NCBI GenBank assembly: GCA_902533795.1
Contig: CACAND010000001.1
Coordinates: 302,844 to 366,843, forward strand
DNA length: 64,000 bases
DNA from: an uncultured Candidatus Actinomarina sp.
GTDB taxonomy: Bacteria; Actinomycetota; Acidimicrobiia; Actinomarinales; Actinomarinaceae
Reading direction: 5' to 3'
Numbering within the stretch: the first letter of the stretch is position 1; every line of letters begins with the position of its first letter. Under the pieces are notes generated by a model. The model ran no database searches. It saw only the letters and a program-made list of their open reading frames with translations, and was not told the origin of the DNA. The position numbers were made by a program, and so were the translations under genes. This document shows, piece after piece, positions 7,603 to 16,476 of this stretch.

Positions 7603-9525
7603 GTGCCAAAAAAAGATTCTAAAAGCTATGATTCCAAAGACATAAAAGTCTTAGAAGGCCTAGAGGCAGTAAGAAAAAGGCCAGCTATGTATATTGGTTC
7701 AACAGGACCAAATGGCCTTCACCATCTAATTTGGGAAGTTGTAGATAACTCAGTTGATGAAGCTATGGCTGGAAGGTGTAATCAAATTGATGTTGTTCTC
7801 GAAAAAAACGGCTCAGTTACTGTAAAAGACAACGGAAGCGGAATACCAGTAAAGCCACACCCTAAAACAAAAAAATCAGCGCTCACCACAGTACTTACAA
7901 CCCTTCATGCAGGCGGAAAGTTCGAGTCAGGAGCGTATACTGTAAGTGGAGGACTACACGGAGTGGGCATCTCGGTTGTCAATGCTCTTTCCACAGTTGT
8001 TAAGGTTGAGGTTCAAAGAGACGGACACTTTTGGAATCAAGACTTTGACCTTGGAAAACCAAAAACAAAAATAAAAAAAGGAAAGGTGTCAAAAAAAACG
8101 GGAACAAAAATAAATTTTTTACCCGATCCTAATATTTTTGACGAAACACAGCTTTTTGAGTACAACATTGTTTCCGAAAGACTTAGACAAACTGCCTTTC
8201 TTAATAAAGGATTAAAGATAAATCTTACTGACAACAGAGTAAAGCCAGCAACAAAGGAAAGCTTTCACTACAAAGGAGGTCTCGTTGATTTCGTTGATTA
8301 TTTAAACGAGGGCTTCGAGGTTCTTCATGAAAAAACAATTTCATTTTCAGATCAAAGCAAAGACTCAGAAATTGAAGTAGCCATGCAGTGGAAAACAGAA
8401 GACGACATAAACATTAAAAGTTTTGCAAACAACATACACACGCTTGAAGGAGGAACTCACGAAGAAGGGCTAAGAACAGCAGTAACAAAAGCCATCAACG
8501 ACTTTGCTAAATCTAGAAACCTTCATTCTGATATTTCATTAACCGGGGACGACATAAGAGAAGGTATTACAGGAGTAGTTTCTGTAAGAGTCAAAGAACC
8601 TCAGTTTGAAGGCCAGACTAAAACAAAATTAGGAAACACCGAGATGAAATCAAGAGTTCAGGTTTTAGTTAATCAAGAATTTCCTAAATGGCTATCAAAA
8701 AACACAAAAGAAGGAAGGGCAATAGTAGAGAGGTGTGCTCTTGCCGCCAAAGCAAGAATGAGTGCAAAAAAAGCAAGAGAGCTTACTAAAAGAAAAAGCA
8801 TACTCGAAACTTCTGGTCTTCCAGGAAAGTTGGCAGACTGTTCATCAACAGATCCATCTGAAAGCGAATTGTTTATTGTAGAAGGAGACTCGGCTGCTGG
8901 ACCAGCAAAACAGGCAAGAGATTCAAAAACCCAAGCAATACTTCCTATTAGAGGAAAAATAATAAACGTTCAGAAAGTTACAGAGAACAGAGCACTACAA
9001 AATGAAGAAATTAGTTCATTAATTAAAGCAATAGGAACAGGAATAAATACCGAATACAAAGGAGAAGAGTCAAGATACGACAAAATCATACTTTTAACAG
9101 ACGCAGACGTAGACGGCGCACACATTAGAACACTCTTGTTAACCTTCTTTTTCAAATTTATGCCCGGTCTTATAAAAGAAGGAAAGGTTTGGATTTCAGA
9201 GCCCCCACTTTATAGGGCAAAGTCATCAGGATCAATAAATTACCTTAAAGATGACGAGGATCTGGAAGCATTTAAAAAAGAAAATAAAAATCGTAAATTT
9301 GATATAAGCAGGTTTAAGGGCCTTGGTGAAATGAACGCTGGAGAGCTTTGGGACACAGCAATGAATCCAGAGTCACGAACACTAATCAAAGTAAGCATTG
9401 CTGACGGAAAAGCGGCCGAAGCAAAAGCAGCAAATATGTTTGAAGTTTTAATGGGTAACGACGTTACAAAAAGAAAAACCTTTATAGAAGAAAATGCAAA
9501 ATATGTAAGGTTCCTGGACGTTTAA
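7603..9525 (+). CDS. gyrB: DNA gyrase subunit B
   Basis: 640 aa, the standard actinobacterial length without the proteobacterial insert. GHKL ATPase (DNSVDEAMAG, VKDNGSGIPV, SGGLHGVGISVVNALS), transducer, and TOPRIM with EGDSAAGPAKQARD and DADVDGAHIRTLLL. The GTG start is preceded by AGGAG. Works with GyrA to introduce negative supercoils. The gyrA start follows 1 nt after the stop. Confidence 0.98.
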   Translation: MPKKDSKSYDSKDIKVLEGLEAVRKRPAMYIGSTGPNGLHHLIWEVVDNSVDEAMAGRCNQIDVVLEKNGSVTVKDNGSGIPVKPHPKTKKSALTTVLTTLHAGGKFESGAYTVSGGLHGVGISVVNALSTVVKVEVQRDGHFWNQDFDLGKPKTKIKKGKVSKKTGTKINFLPDPNIFDETQLFEYNIVSERLRQTAFLNKGLKINLTDNRVKPATKESFHYKGGLVDFVDYLNEGFEVLHEKTISFSDQSKDSEIEVAMQWKTEDDINIKSFANNIHTLEGGTHEEGLRTAVTKAINDFAKSRNLHSDISLTGDDIREGITGVVSVRVKEPQFEGQTKTKLGNTEMKSRVQVLVNQEFPKWLSKNTKEGRAIVERCALAAKARMSAKKARELTKRKSILETSGLPGKLADCSSTDPSESELFIVEGDSAAGPAKQARDSKTQAILPIRGKIINVQKVTENRALQNEEISSLIKAIGTGINTEYKGEESRYDKIILLTDADVDGAHIRTLLLTFFFKFMPGLIKEGKVWISEPPLYRAKSSGSINYLKDDEDLEAFKKENKNRKFDISRFKGLGEMNAGELWDTAMNPESRTLIKVSIADGKAAEAKAANMFEVLMGNDVTKRKTFIEENAKYVRFLDV

Positions 9526-9526
9526 A

Positions 9527-12067
9527 ATGCCAGCAAAAAAACCTGCAGCTAAAAAATCACCAGCTAAAAAATCACCAGCTAAAAAACCCGCAGCAAAAAA
9601 ACCTGCAGCTAAAAAACCCGCAGCTAAAAAACCCGCAGCTAAAAAACCCGCAGCAAAAAAAGCCGAAATGAATGGTGCAATTGCAGTCGAAGATGAAATT
9701 TCAAAATCTTTTCTTGACTATGCAATGTCCGTTATTGTTTCAAGGGCCTTGCCAGACGTTAAAGACGGGTTGAAACCAGTACAGAGAAGAATTTTGTATT
9801 CGATGTATGAAACAGGAATTCGCCCAACTGGCCCCTTTAGAAAGTGTTCAAAGGTAGTTGGGGATGTTATGGGTAATTATCACCCACACGGAAATGATGC
9901 TATTTATGGAACACTTGTTAGGCTCGGTCAAAACTTTAGTACCAGATATCCATTGATTGAGCCTCAAGGAAACTTTGGCACCCCTGATGATCCCCCCGCA
10001 GCCATGAGATATACAGAATCAAGAATGTCATCGCTTTCTTCCCAGCTTTTAGACGGCATTGATGAAGATACTGTTATCTTTGAACCCAACTATTCAGGGG
10101 AAACAAGCGAGCCAAGAGTTTTACCAGGAAGGTTTCCAAATCTTTTAATTAATGGAGCTGAGGGCATTGCTGTTGCTATGGCGACAAATATGCCACCATA
10201 TAACCTTAGAGAAATAACTGAGGCTGTTAAATTTACGCTAAATACAAAAGATCCAAAACCTAGAGATTATCTGAAAATAATTAAAGGTCCAGATTTTCCT
10301 ACAGGTGGATTAATTGTTGAAACCCCAACAATAAAAGATGCAATTTTAAAAGGAAGAGGATCTATAAAGTTAAGGGCTGTAGCTGACATCGAAGAGCTAG
10401 GAAAAGGCAGGTCAGCAATAGTAGTAAAGGAACTTCCTTATCAAGCTTCAACCGATAGGATTATGGAAAAAATAGCTTCATTAGTTCAAGACAAAAAACT
10501 AACGGGTGTGTCTGATTTAAGAAATGAAAGTAGCGATAGAAATGGAACAAGGCTTGTTGTTGAACTAAAGAGAGACGCAGTTCCACAGGTTGTTTTAAAC
10601 GATTTATTTAAATATACACAGCTTCAAGATACATTTTCTGTAAACTCCGTTGCATTAGTTGAAGGTGTTCCGAGGGTTCTATCAGTACCAGAACTAATAA
10701 AATATTATATTGATCACCAGATTGATGTAATCCAAAGAAGGTCTCAATTTAGGCTTGATAAAGCAAAATCACGATTACATATTGTAGATGGTCTATTGCT
10801 TGCTTTGAATAAAATTGATCAAATCATAAAAGTTATTAAGTCCTCAAAAGACGTTGAAGCTGCACGAAAATCGTTAATGAGCAAATTTAAACTTTCGGAA
10901 ATACAAGCAACTCATATTTTAGACATGCCCCTGAGAAGACTAACGGCATTAGAAAAAGAGAAACTTGAAGAAGAAAAGAAAGAACTGAAGCAAACAATAA
11001 AAGACCTAACTGCAATATTAAAAAGCAGAACAAAACAAAACGAAATACTTATAGAAGAGTTGGACGCAATAACTGAAAAATTTGGAGATGAACGAAGATC
11101 AAGACTTGTTCCAGACGTAGGAGAAGTAAAGATCGAAGACCTTATTGAAGATGAAGAAATTATCGTCTCAATATCATCTGAAGGATATATAAAATCTGTT
11201 CCTTCTACATCATATAAAAAACAAGGAAGAGGAGGAAAAGGAGTAAAAGCCTCATCATCAGAAGAAGATGTGATCGAACACCTTTTATCAACTTCTGTAC
11301 ATTCTTATTTATTATTTTTTACAGACAACGGTAAAGTTTATAGAGCTAAAGCACATGAAATTCCAAAAACTAATAGAACAGCAAAGGGATCTTTAATTCA
11401 TAACGTTTTGTCAATGGGCCAGGATGAAAAAGTTCAAGCCATAATTGACACAAGAGATTATGAAACTGAAAAGTTTCTTTTAATTATGACCGAAAAAGGC
11501 ACAGTTAAAAAGTCAAAATTTAAAGACTTTGATTCAAACTACAAGTCTTTACAAGCAATAAAACTTAAAGATGATGATAAAGTCGTATCTGTTAAAACAA
11601 CTTCAGGAAATGAAGACATTATTCTAGTTTCTCAAAAAGGACAGGCAATTAGATTCGACGAGAACAACCTAAAACCTCAAGGAAGAACGGCAATGGGAGT
11701 AAGGGGAATTAAGCTTAGAGAAGGTGATAAGGTTGTTGGCGCTGCAACCTCACGAGAAGAAACACTTTTATTTATTACTGCAAAGGGGTACGGAAAGAGA
11801 ACAAAGCTTGATGAGTTTAGAAGAGCTGGAAGAGGTGGCATCGGAGTAAAAGCCCTCAAAGTTACTGAAGCTAAAGGAGACTTAGTCGGAGCAAGATCAG
11901 TGGATGAAGACACAGAGGTTATGCTTATGAGTACTGGTGGAACAGCTATAAGATGTGCTGTAAAGCAAATAAAACAAATGAGCAGAGTTGCTCAGGGAGT
12001 AAAGGTTATGAAGCTTTCTAAAGAAGAAGAAATATCAGCATTTATTCCAATTAAAACAGAGTCGTAA
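9527..12067 (+). CDS. gyrA: DNA gyrase subunit A with a basic repeat N-terminal tail
   Basis: 846 aa. The core is canonical: DYAMSVIVSRALPDVKDGLKPV, catalytic Tyr about residue 162 (AAMRYTESRMS), GyrA box GRGGKG, and a C-terminal beta-pinwheel. The first ~45 residues are nine PAAKK/SPAKK-like units resembling histone-H1 tails, absent from typical GyrA. The quinolone-contact segment reads GNDAIYG (122-128), with Gly at the position equivalent to Mycobacterium Asp94. Met48 could be an alternative start, but the ATG at 9527 lies 1 nt after gyrB and the repeats are in frame, so the long form is preferred. Confidence 0.96.
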   Translation: MPAKKPAAKKSPAKKSPAKKPAAKKPAAKKPAAKKPAAKKPAAKKAEMNGAIAVEDEISKSFLDYAMSVIVSRALPDVKDGLKPVQRRILYSMYETGIRPTGPFRKCSKVVGDVMGNYHPHGNDAIYGTLVRLGQNFSTRYPLIEPQGNFGTPDDPPAAMRYTESRMSSLSSQLLDGIDEDTVIFEPNYSGETSEPRVLPGRFPNLLINGAEGIAVAMATNMPPYNLREITEAVKFTLNTKDPKPRDYLKIIKGPDFPTGGLIVETPTIKDAILKGRGSIKLRAVADIEELGKGRSAIVVKELPYQASTDRIMEKIASLVQDKKLTGVSDLRNESSDRNGTRLVVELKRDAVPQVVLNDLFKYTQLQDTFSVNSVALVEGVPRVLSVPELIKYYIDHQIDVIQRRSQFRLDKAKSRLHIVDGLLLALNKIDQIIKVIKSSKDVEAARKSLMSKFKLSEIQATHILDMPLRRLTALEKEKLEEEKKELKQTIKDLTAILKSRTKQNEILIEELDAITEKFGDERRSRLVPDVGEVKIEDLIEDEEIIVSISSEGYIKSVPSTSYKKQGRGGKGVKASSSEEDVIEHLLSTSVHSYLLFFTDNGKVYRAKAHEIPKTNRTAKGSLIHNVLSMGQDEKVQAIIDTRDYETEKFLLIMTEKGTVKKSKFKDFDSNYKSLQAIKLKDDDKVVSVKTTSGNEDIILVSQKGQAIRFDENNLKPQGRTAMGVRGIKLREGDKVVGAATSREETLLFITAKGYGKRTKLDEFRRAGRGGIGVKALKVTEAKGDLVGARSVDEDTEVMLMSTGGTAIRCAVKQIKQMSRVAQGVKVMKLSKEEEISAFIPIKTES
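9530..9664 (+). repeat. 15-bp tandem repeat encoding PAAKK units in gyrA
   Basis: Nine consecutive 15-bp units of the type CCTGCAGCTAAAAAA or CCCGCAGCAAAAAAA encode PAAKK/SPAKK pentapeptides. The units are nearly identical at the DNA level, so copy number can change by slippage in multiples of 15 bp without breaking the frame. Confidence 0.9.
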
Positions 12068-12645
12068 TGGTAAGAGTTAATAGAGTAAGAAGAATTATCA
12101 GAAAAGTAGATCCATGGACTGTATTAAAGGTGTCATTTGTACTTAATTTTATAATTTCCCTAACGATTGTTTTAGGATTTTCGATTTTATGGGTATTGCT
12201 TGTAAACGCTGGGGTTCCTCAAGGTCTTGAAGAAATTGCTAGAAGGTTAGCCTTGTTAGACGACAACGCTTCGTTGGTTGGAAATGTAGAAGTACTCTTT
12301 TCAAGTGTTTTATTTTTTGCAACTGTCTATCTTTTAACACAGACGGCAATAACCACTCTTGGAGCATTTTTTTACAATCTTATATCTGACTTAGTTGGTG
12401 GAATTGAGGTTATTGTTTTAGAGGAATCTTATACTGATCCAAATCAAAAGCCCAGAGAAAAAAATAAAGAAAATACTGAAACTGCAATGATGTCTTTTTC
12501 AAAAACAATAGGAAAATTTAGAAAAGAAAAAGACACAAAAGACTCTTTTATTCCTCCGGAAATGCCAAGGCCCGACGTGCCGAGAGACATAGAAGAAGAA
12601 ACTCTTACTGAAACATTTAAAAACTTCCCAAAGGATGATACATAG
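12067..12645 (+). CDS. DUF3566 membrane protein
   Basis: 192 aa. Actinobacterial DUF3566 proteins are normally encoded directly after gyrA, as here (start adjoins the gyrA stop). The N terminus has the expected RRIIRKVDPWTVLKVSF motif. Two membrane segments follow (about residues 25-47 and 75-100), with a GGIEVIVLEE motif near 115-125. A polar, charged cytoplasmic C terminus (125-192) differs from homologues that carry the extension at the N terminus. Function is unknown; a role at the membrane or septum is only conjecture. Confidence 0.85.
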   Translation: MVRVNRVRRIIRKVDPWTVLKVSFVLNFIISLTIVLGFSILWVLLVNAGVPQGLEEIARRLALLDDNASLVGNVEVLFSSVLFFATVYLLTQTAITTLGAFFYNLISDLVGGIEVIVLEESYTDPNQKPREKNKENTETAMMSFSKTIGKFRKEKDTKDSFIPPEMPRPDVPRDIEEETLTETFKNFPKDDT

Positions 12646-12649
12646 TCTT

Positions 12650-12812
12650 TTTTTTGGTGCTACTCTTTTTAGAACAAATAAAGTAAAAAAGCGAAGCTAG
12701 TGAAAATCTAGCACTGTCCCGCAACTGTGATTCTTCGGATAAGTCAGGTCGACTTTCTTACTTTTTAGACAACAATCCTCGAGAGAAGGAATGGAGTATC
12801 TTACTTTTTCTC
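12650..12812 (+). promoter_or_regulatory. Cobalamin riboswitch
   Basis: The conserved core is clear: GTGAAAATCTAGCACTGTC, then CCCGCAACTGTGA (12718-12730), then AAGTCAGGTCGAC, the hallmark B12-box region. The upstream GGTGC at 12656 matches the 5' conserved element. Downstream, CGAGA (12779) can pair with TCTCG (12809) just before the ribosome binding site, suggesting translational control. It lies directly upstream of a BtuF-like gene, the expected target. Confidence 0.9.
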
Positions 12813-12830
12813 GTGGTGAGAAAGGAAAAT

Positions 12831-13802
12831 ATGAAAACAAAAATATTACTTCTTGCCATGTTAATTTCAATGTGTTCAGGGGGGTCTGATGTAGCTGATG
12901 ACAAAAACATTGTCTCCCTATCAACAACCCATACTGAAATTATTCAAATGCTTGAAGGAGAAAATCTACTAGTTGGTGTAGATTCGTTCTCAGAAACCGA
13001 ATTACCAATTGAGAAAATCGATGCGTATACAGTTACAGCAGAGGAACTACTAATACTAAATCCAGATATTGTACTTGTTGCATTTGACTTCAATGGAATA
13101 GTAGAAGGACTTGAAAACCTAGATATAGAGTATGCCCTTCTACCGCCAGCGCAAACTCTTGATGATGTTTATTCTCAAATTGAAACTGTGGGGTCAATAA
13201 TAAATAAATCAGACCAGGCAAATTCACTTGTAAATGAGATGAAATCTGACATTGATAATATTATTGCAAACTCGATTGGTACACCTTTGTCTGTCTACCA
13301 CGAAATTGGATACACTTATGGTATTTATTCCGTTAACGAAAATTCCTTTATAGGTGAAATTTACAATCTTCTAGGTGTTGATAATATAGCAAATACAATT
13401 GAAGACCCTTATGGTTCTGGCTACCCAGTTCTTGAAGAAGAGCAGGTTTTAGCTAGTGATCCAGACTTAATAGTCATTGGTCATTCAGATTATTTAAATA
13501 AAGATCTTTCAACACGACAAGGCTGGGAAAACATTAAAGCTGTAGCAAATGACAATATTTATTTTTTAGATGAAAATCTAGCAAACAACTGGGGAGTCAA
13601 CACAGTTGATTTAATAAATGTTTTATCAGAAACAACAAAGTCAAATGATGATCCTGGACTGTTATATAAAGAAAAATATACAGATAACGATCTAAGCAGT
13701 GGCAGCAATACCCAAAACATTATCATCGCAACAATAATTGTGATAATCTTGACAGCGTACATACTTATTTCTAGAAGGAGTAAAAGTAAAGTACAAAGTT
13801 AA
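12831..13802 (+). CDS. BtuF-like B12-binding lipoprotein with C-terminal membrane anchor
   Basis: 323 aa from ATG 12831, chosen because AAAGGA precedes it and it starts a clean lipoprotein signal (lipobox LISMCSG). The body matches BtuF/FepB-type class III solute-binding proteins: NIVSLSTTHTEIIQML, ELLILNPDIVLV, DPDLIVIGHSDYL. A second hydrophobic helix (IIIATIIVIILTAYILI) followed by a basic tail ends the protein. The riboswitch argues for a cobalamin or corrinoid ligand. No BtuC or BtuD is encoded nearby, so it must use a distant permease or act alone. Confidence 0.8.
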   Translation: MKTKILLLAMLISMCSGGSDVADDKNIVSLSTTHTEIIQMLEGENLLVGVDSFSETELPIEKIDAYTVTAEELLILNPDIVLVAFDFNGIVEGLENLDIEYALLPPAQTLDDVYSQIETVGSIINKSDQANSLVNEMKSDIDNIIANSIGTPLSVYHEIGYTYGIYSVNENSFIGEIYNLLGVDNIANTIEDPYGSGYPVLEEEQVLASDPDLIVIGHSDYLNKDLSTRQGWENIKAVANDNIYFLDENLANNWGVNTVDLINVLSETTKSNDDPGLLYKEKYTDNDLSSGSNTQNIIIATIIVIILTAYILISRRSKSKVQS

Positions 13803-13816
13803 GGAGATTTTATAAA

Positions 13817-14725
13817 ATGAAGGGCTATTCCAACGAACTCTACATACTTGCTTTTGATCATAGAGGAACTCTGACAAAGGGGTTGCTTGGGGTGGAAGGA
13901 AGACAACCTACAGTTGATGAAGCAAGTAGAGTTTCTTCGATGAAAGATATTATTTTTGATGGATTTATTGAAGCAAAAAAATCTGGTATCTCAGGTGGAG
14001 ATCCTGCAATTCTTGTTGATGAAACATTTGGTCTACAAGTTCAACAAAAAGCTAAAGAAATAGGTATAAAATATGCTGCACCTGTTGAAAAGTCAGGGCA
14101 AAAAGTATTTGATTTCGAGTATGGAGATGCATTTGGAGAAAAAATAATTGAAGTTGATGCTGACTTTATTAAGATTTTAGTTCGATGGAATCCAAATGAT
14201 GATATTGAAACGAGAGAAGTACAAGGAAAAAGAATAAAAATTCTTTCTGACTGGATAGAAGAAAATGAGAGAAAATTTTTACTTGAATTTTTAGTTCCAG
14301 CAACAGATGAGCAATTAGAAAGTGTTGATGGCGACCAATCAAGATACGATTCTGAAATAAGACCAAAATTAGCTGTTCAGGTCGTAGAAGAAATGAGAGA
14401 AAAAGGTGCCGACCCGGACATTTGGAAGATTGAAGGGCTAGACACTAAAGAAGATTGTGAAAAAGTTGCTGCATCAATAAAAGATGGTGGAAGAGAAGAT
14501 GTTATTGCAGTAGTACTAGGAAGAGGCGCTAATGATGAAAAGGTCAATCAATGGCTAAGAGCAGGCTCTTCAGTAGAAGGATACAAGGGCTTTGCAATTG
14601 GTAGATCTATTTTTTGGAACTCTCTAAAAGGCTGGCATGAAGACCAAAAATCTAGAGAAGAAGCTGTATCTGAAATAGCAGAATCCTACTTAAGTTTTAT
14701 TTCTGTTTATCAAAACGGGAGTTAG
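13817..14725 (+). CDS. DUF2090 aldolase-like protein (IolC C-terminal family)
   Basis: 302 aa TIM-barrel protein of the DUF2090 family, found as the C-terminal half of IolC fusions (5-dehydro-2-deoxyphosphogluconate aldolase type). Visible features: LAFDHRGTLTKGL near the N terminus, DADFIKILVRWNPND in the middle, LLEFLVP, DPDIWKIEGL and a C-terminal AIGRSIFW phosphate-binding-like segment. It is 3 nt from the phosphofructokinase gene. A sugar-phosphate aldolase role is likely; the true substrate is unknown. No other inositol genes are present, so a glycolytic role should be considered. Confidence 0.75.
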   Translation: MKGYSNELYILAFDHRGTLTKGLLGVEGRQPTVDEASRVSSMKDIIFDGFIEAKKSGISGGDPAILVDETFGLQVQQKAKEIGIKYAAPVEKSGQKVFDFEYGDAFGEKIIEVDADFIKILVRWNPNDDIETREVQGKRIKILSDWIEENERKFLLEFLVPATDEQLESVDGDQSRYDSEIRPKLAVQVVEEMREKGADPDIWKIEGLDTKEDCEKVAASIKDGGREDVIAVVLGRGANDEKVNQWLRAGSSVEGYKGFAIGRSIFWNSLKGWHEDQKSREEAVSEIAESYLSFISVYQNGS

Positions 14726-14728
14726 ATA

Positions 14729-15931
14729 ATGCCAATTGGCAAAGCAGTTATTGGTCAATCAGGAGGTCCAACAGCTGTTATTAATAGATCATTGGTTGGT
14801 TTTATCAAGGAAGCTACAAATCAAGAATATGAAGAAATTCTTGGAGCAAGACATGGTCTAGCGGGCATGTTATCTGAAGACTTTGTTGACTTATCTAAAC
14901 TCTCAGACTCACAACTTTACGGAATAGCTAAAACCCCCGCAGCAGCTTTAGGTTCTGTCAGAAAAAAACCTACAGAAAAAGATATTGAAAAACTAATTTC
15001 AATATTTGAAAAACAAAATATAAGATATTTTTTTTATATTGGTGGAAACGACTCTGCAGAAACAGCAAATTTAGTTTCAGAGGGGGCGAAACAAATCGGA
15101 TATGAGATGAAAGCATTTCATATCCCAAAAACAATTGACAACGACCTCTTAGAAACAGACCATTGTCCGGGATATGGATCTGCAGCGAGGTTTGTTGCTC
15201 ATGCATTTCAAGGGGACGATGCAGACAACAGAAGTCTTAAAGGAATAAAAATTAATGTGCTGATGGGTAGACATGCGGGATGGTTAACTGCAGCAAGTAC
15301 TCTTGGAAAGTCGAGTGAAGAAGATGGACCTCACCTTGTTTATGTTCCAGAAAAAGTCTTCAATATTGATGAATTTTTAAAAGACGTCAAAGAAGTTTAT
15401 GAGTCACTTGGAAGGTGTGTTGTTGCAGTTTCGGAAGGAATCCATAACAAAGAGGGAGATTATTTTCTTCAGACATATGCTAGCGACACTGGATCTGGGT
15501 TAGCAGGAAAGACTGACAGTCACGGAAACATTCAACTATCTGGGTCTGGAGCATTAGGAGATACTTTAACGAATATTGTGTCAGAACACATAGATGGTGC
15601 AAGGGTAAGGGCAGATACTTTTGGATATCTGCAAAGATCTTTTTTGGCAGATATTTCCGAAGTAGACGCTGAAGAAGCTGAGAGAGTTGGAAGATATTCG
15701 GTTATCGCATCATTAGAGCTACAAAGTGGTTCCGTTATATTAAAGAGACAATTATCAGAAACTTATTACTGCGACGTAGACGTTGTTGATCTACATAAAG
15801 TTGCTAAAAATACAAAAGACATGCCAGAAGAATTTTTAGACAATGAAAAACCATATGTAACAAATGAATTTTTTAAATACGCAATGCCATTAACTGGTGG
15901 CATAGAACCAAAAACTCAGATATTTGTTTAA
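14729..15931 (+). CDS. Diphosphate-type phosphofructokinase
   Basis: 400 aa. PFK fold with IGQSGGPTAVINRSL at the N terminus, GGNDSAETA (Asp where ATP enzymes have Gly104) and PKTIDNDL (Lys where ATP enzymes have Gly124), then TDHCPGYGSAARFVA and MGRHAGWL. These residues indicate pyrophosphate rather than ATP as phosphoryl donor, making the step reversible. It lies 3 nt downstream of the DUF2090 aldolase, suggesting consecutive steps in sugar-phosphate metabolism. The family is certain; PPi use is inferred from residues. Confidence 0.9.
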   Translation: MPIGKAVIGQSGGPTAVINRSLVGFIKEATNQEYEEILGARHGLAGMLSEDFVDLSKLSDSQLYGIAKTPAAALGSVRKKPTEKDIEKLISIFEKQNIRYFFYIGGNDSAETANLVSEGAKQIGYEMKAFHIPKTIDNDLLETDHCPGYGSAARFVAHAFQGDDADNRSLKGIKINVLMGRHAGWLTAASTLGKSSEEDGPHLVYVPEKVFNIDEFLKDVKEVYESLGRCVVAVSEGIHNKEGDYFLQTYASDTGSGLAGKTDSHGNIQLSGSGALGDTLTNIVSEHIDGARVRADTFGYLQRSFLADISEVDAEEAERVGRYSVIASLELQSGSVILKRQLSETYYCDVDVVDLHKVAKNTKDMPEEFLDNEKPYVTNEFFKYAMPLTGGIEPKTQIFV

Positions 15932-15969
15932 ATTTCAAATAACTAAATTAGAACTAATATTGATAAAAA

Positions 15970-16476
15970 ATGAAAAAAATAAATATATTAATTTTTATTA
16001 CATTTTTAGGCTTTTGTTCATCTCCCATCGAGGAAGGGATCGTCTCTATTTCAGATGATACAACCCCAACTCTAACCATAAGTGAAGAAGATTATCCAAA
16101 AGTTTTAACAGATTGTTTAAATAACGAAAAAGGCTATAACATAATAACTCCTTTTGACATAAATGACTTGAAAACAACAATAAGCCAACTAAGTAAAAGT
16201 AAAGAAGAACAACTTCGACTTGATGAAGATATTGATTATTGTATAACCAAATACAACTTGTGGGTTGAACTTGACAGTGAAAACCCAGAAGAACTTGCAA
16301 AGATATTTGATGAAAATCTTGAATTAGCTAAATGTCTAAGAGAAAAGGGCTTGAAGATTTCTGACCCAACTCAGGATACGCCCAAGCTTGATCTAAGCGG
16401 TTTGGTAGAATCAAAAGAAGAAATCGAGCCATTACTAGAAGAATGTGGAATTTATAATGGGAAAAGTGAAAAGTAG
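15970..16476 (+). CDS. Cys-rich two-module lipoprotein, copy 1
   Basis: 168 aa. Lipoprotein signal with lipobox FLGFC at about residue 16. The mature part has two similar modules, each a Cys-Leu-x2-x-x-Gly stretch, an Asp/Pro region, and a closing Cys about 40-50 residues later (CLNNEKGYN...DYCITKYNLW; CLREKGLKISDPTQ...EECGI). Four mature cysteines suggest two disulfides. It is related to the next two genes and to one after the MacB permease. CMRExG-FPDP type lipoproteins are common in Acidimicrobiia but have no known role. Function unknown. Confidence 0.8.
   Translation: MKKINILIFITFLGFCSSPIEEGIVSISDDTTPTLTISEEDYPKVLTDCLNNEKGYNIITPFDINDLKTTISQLSKSKEEQLRLDEDIDYCITKYNLWVELDSENPEELAKIFDENLELAKCLREKGLKISDPTQDTPKLDLSGLVESKEEIEPLLEECGIYNGKSEK

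Noticed and set aside
9668..9670. Met48 as the true GyrA start
   Set aside because: The upstream repeats are in frame, begin with ATG one nt after the gyrB stop, and show a consistent protein pattern, so the long form is more likely.
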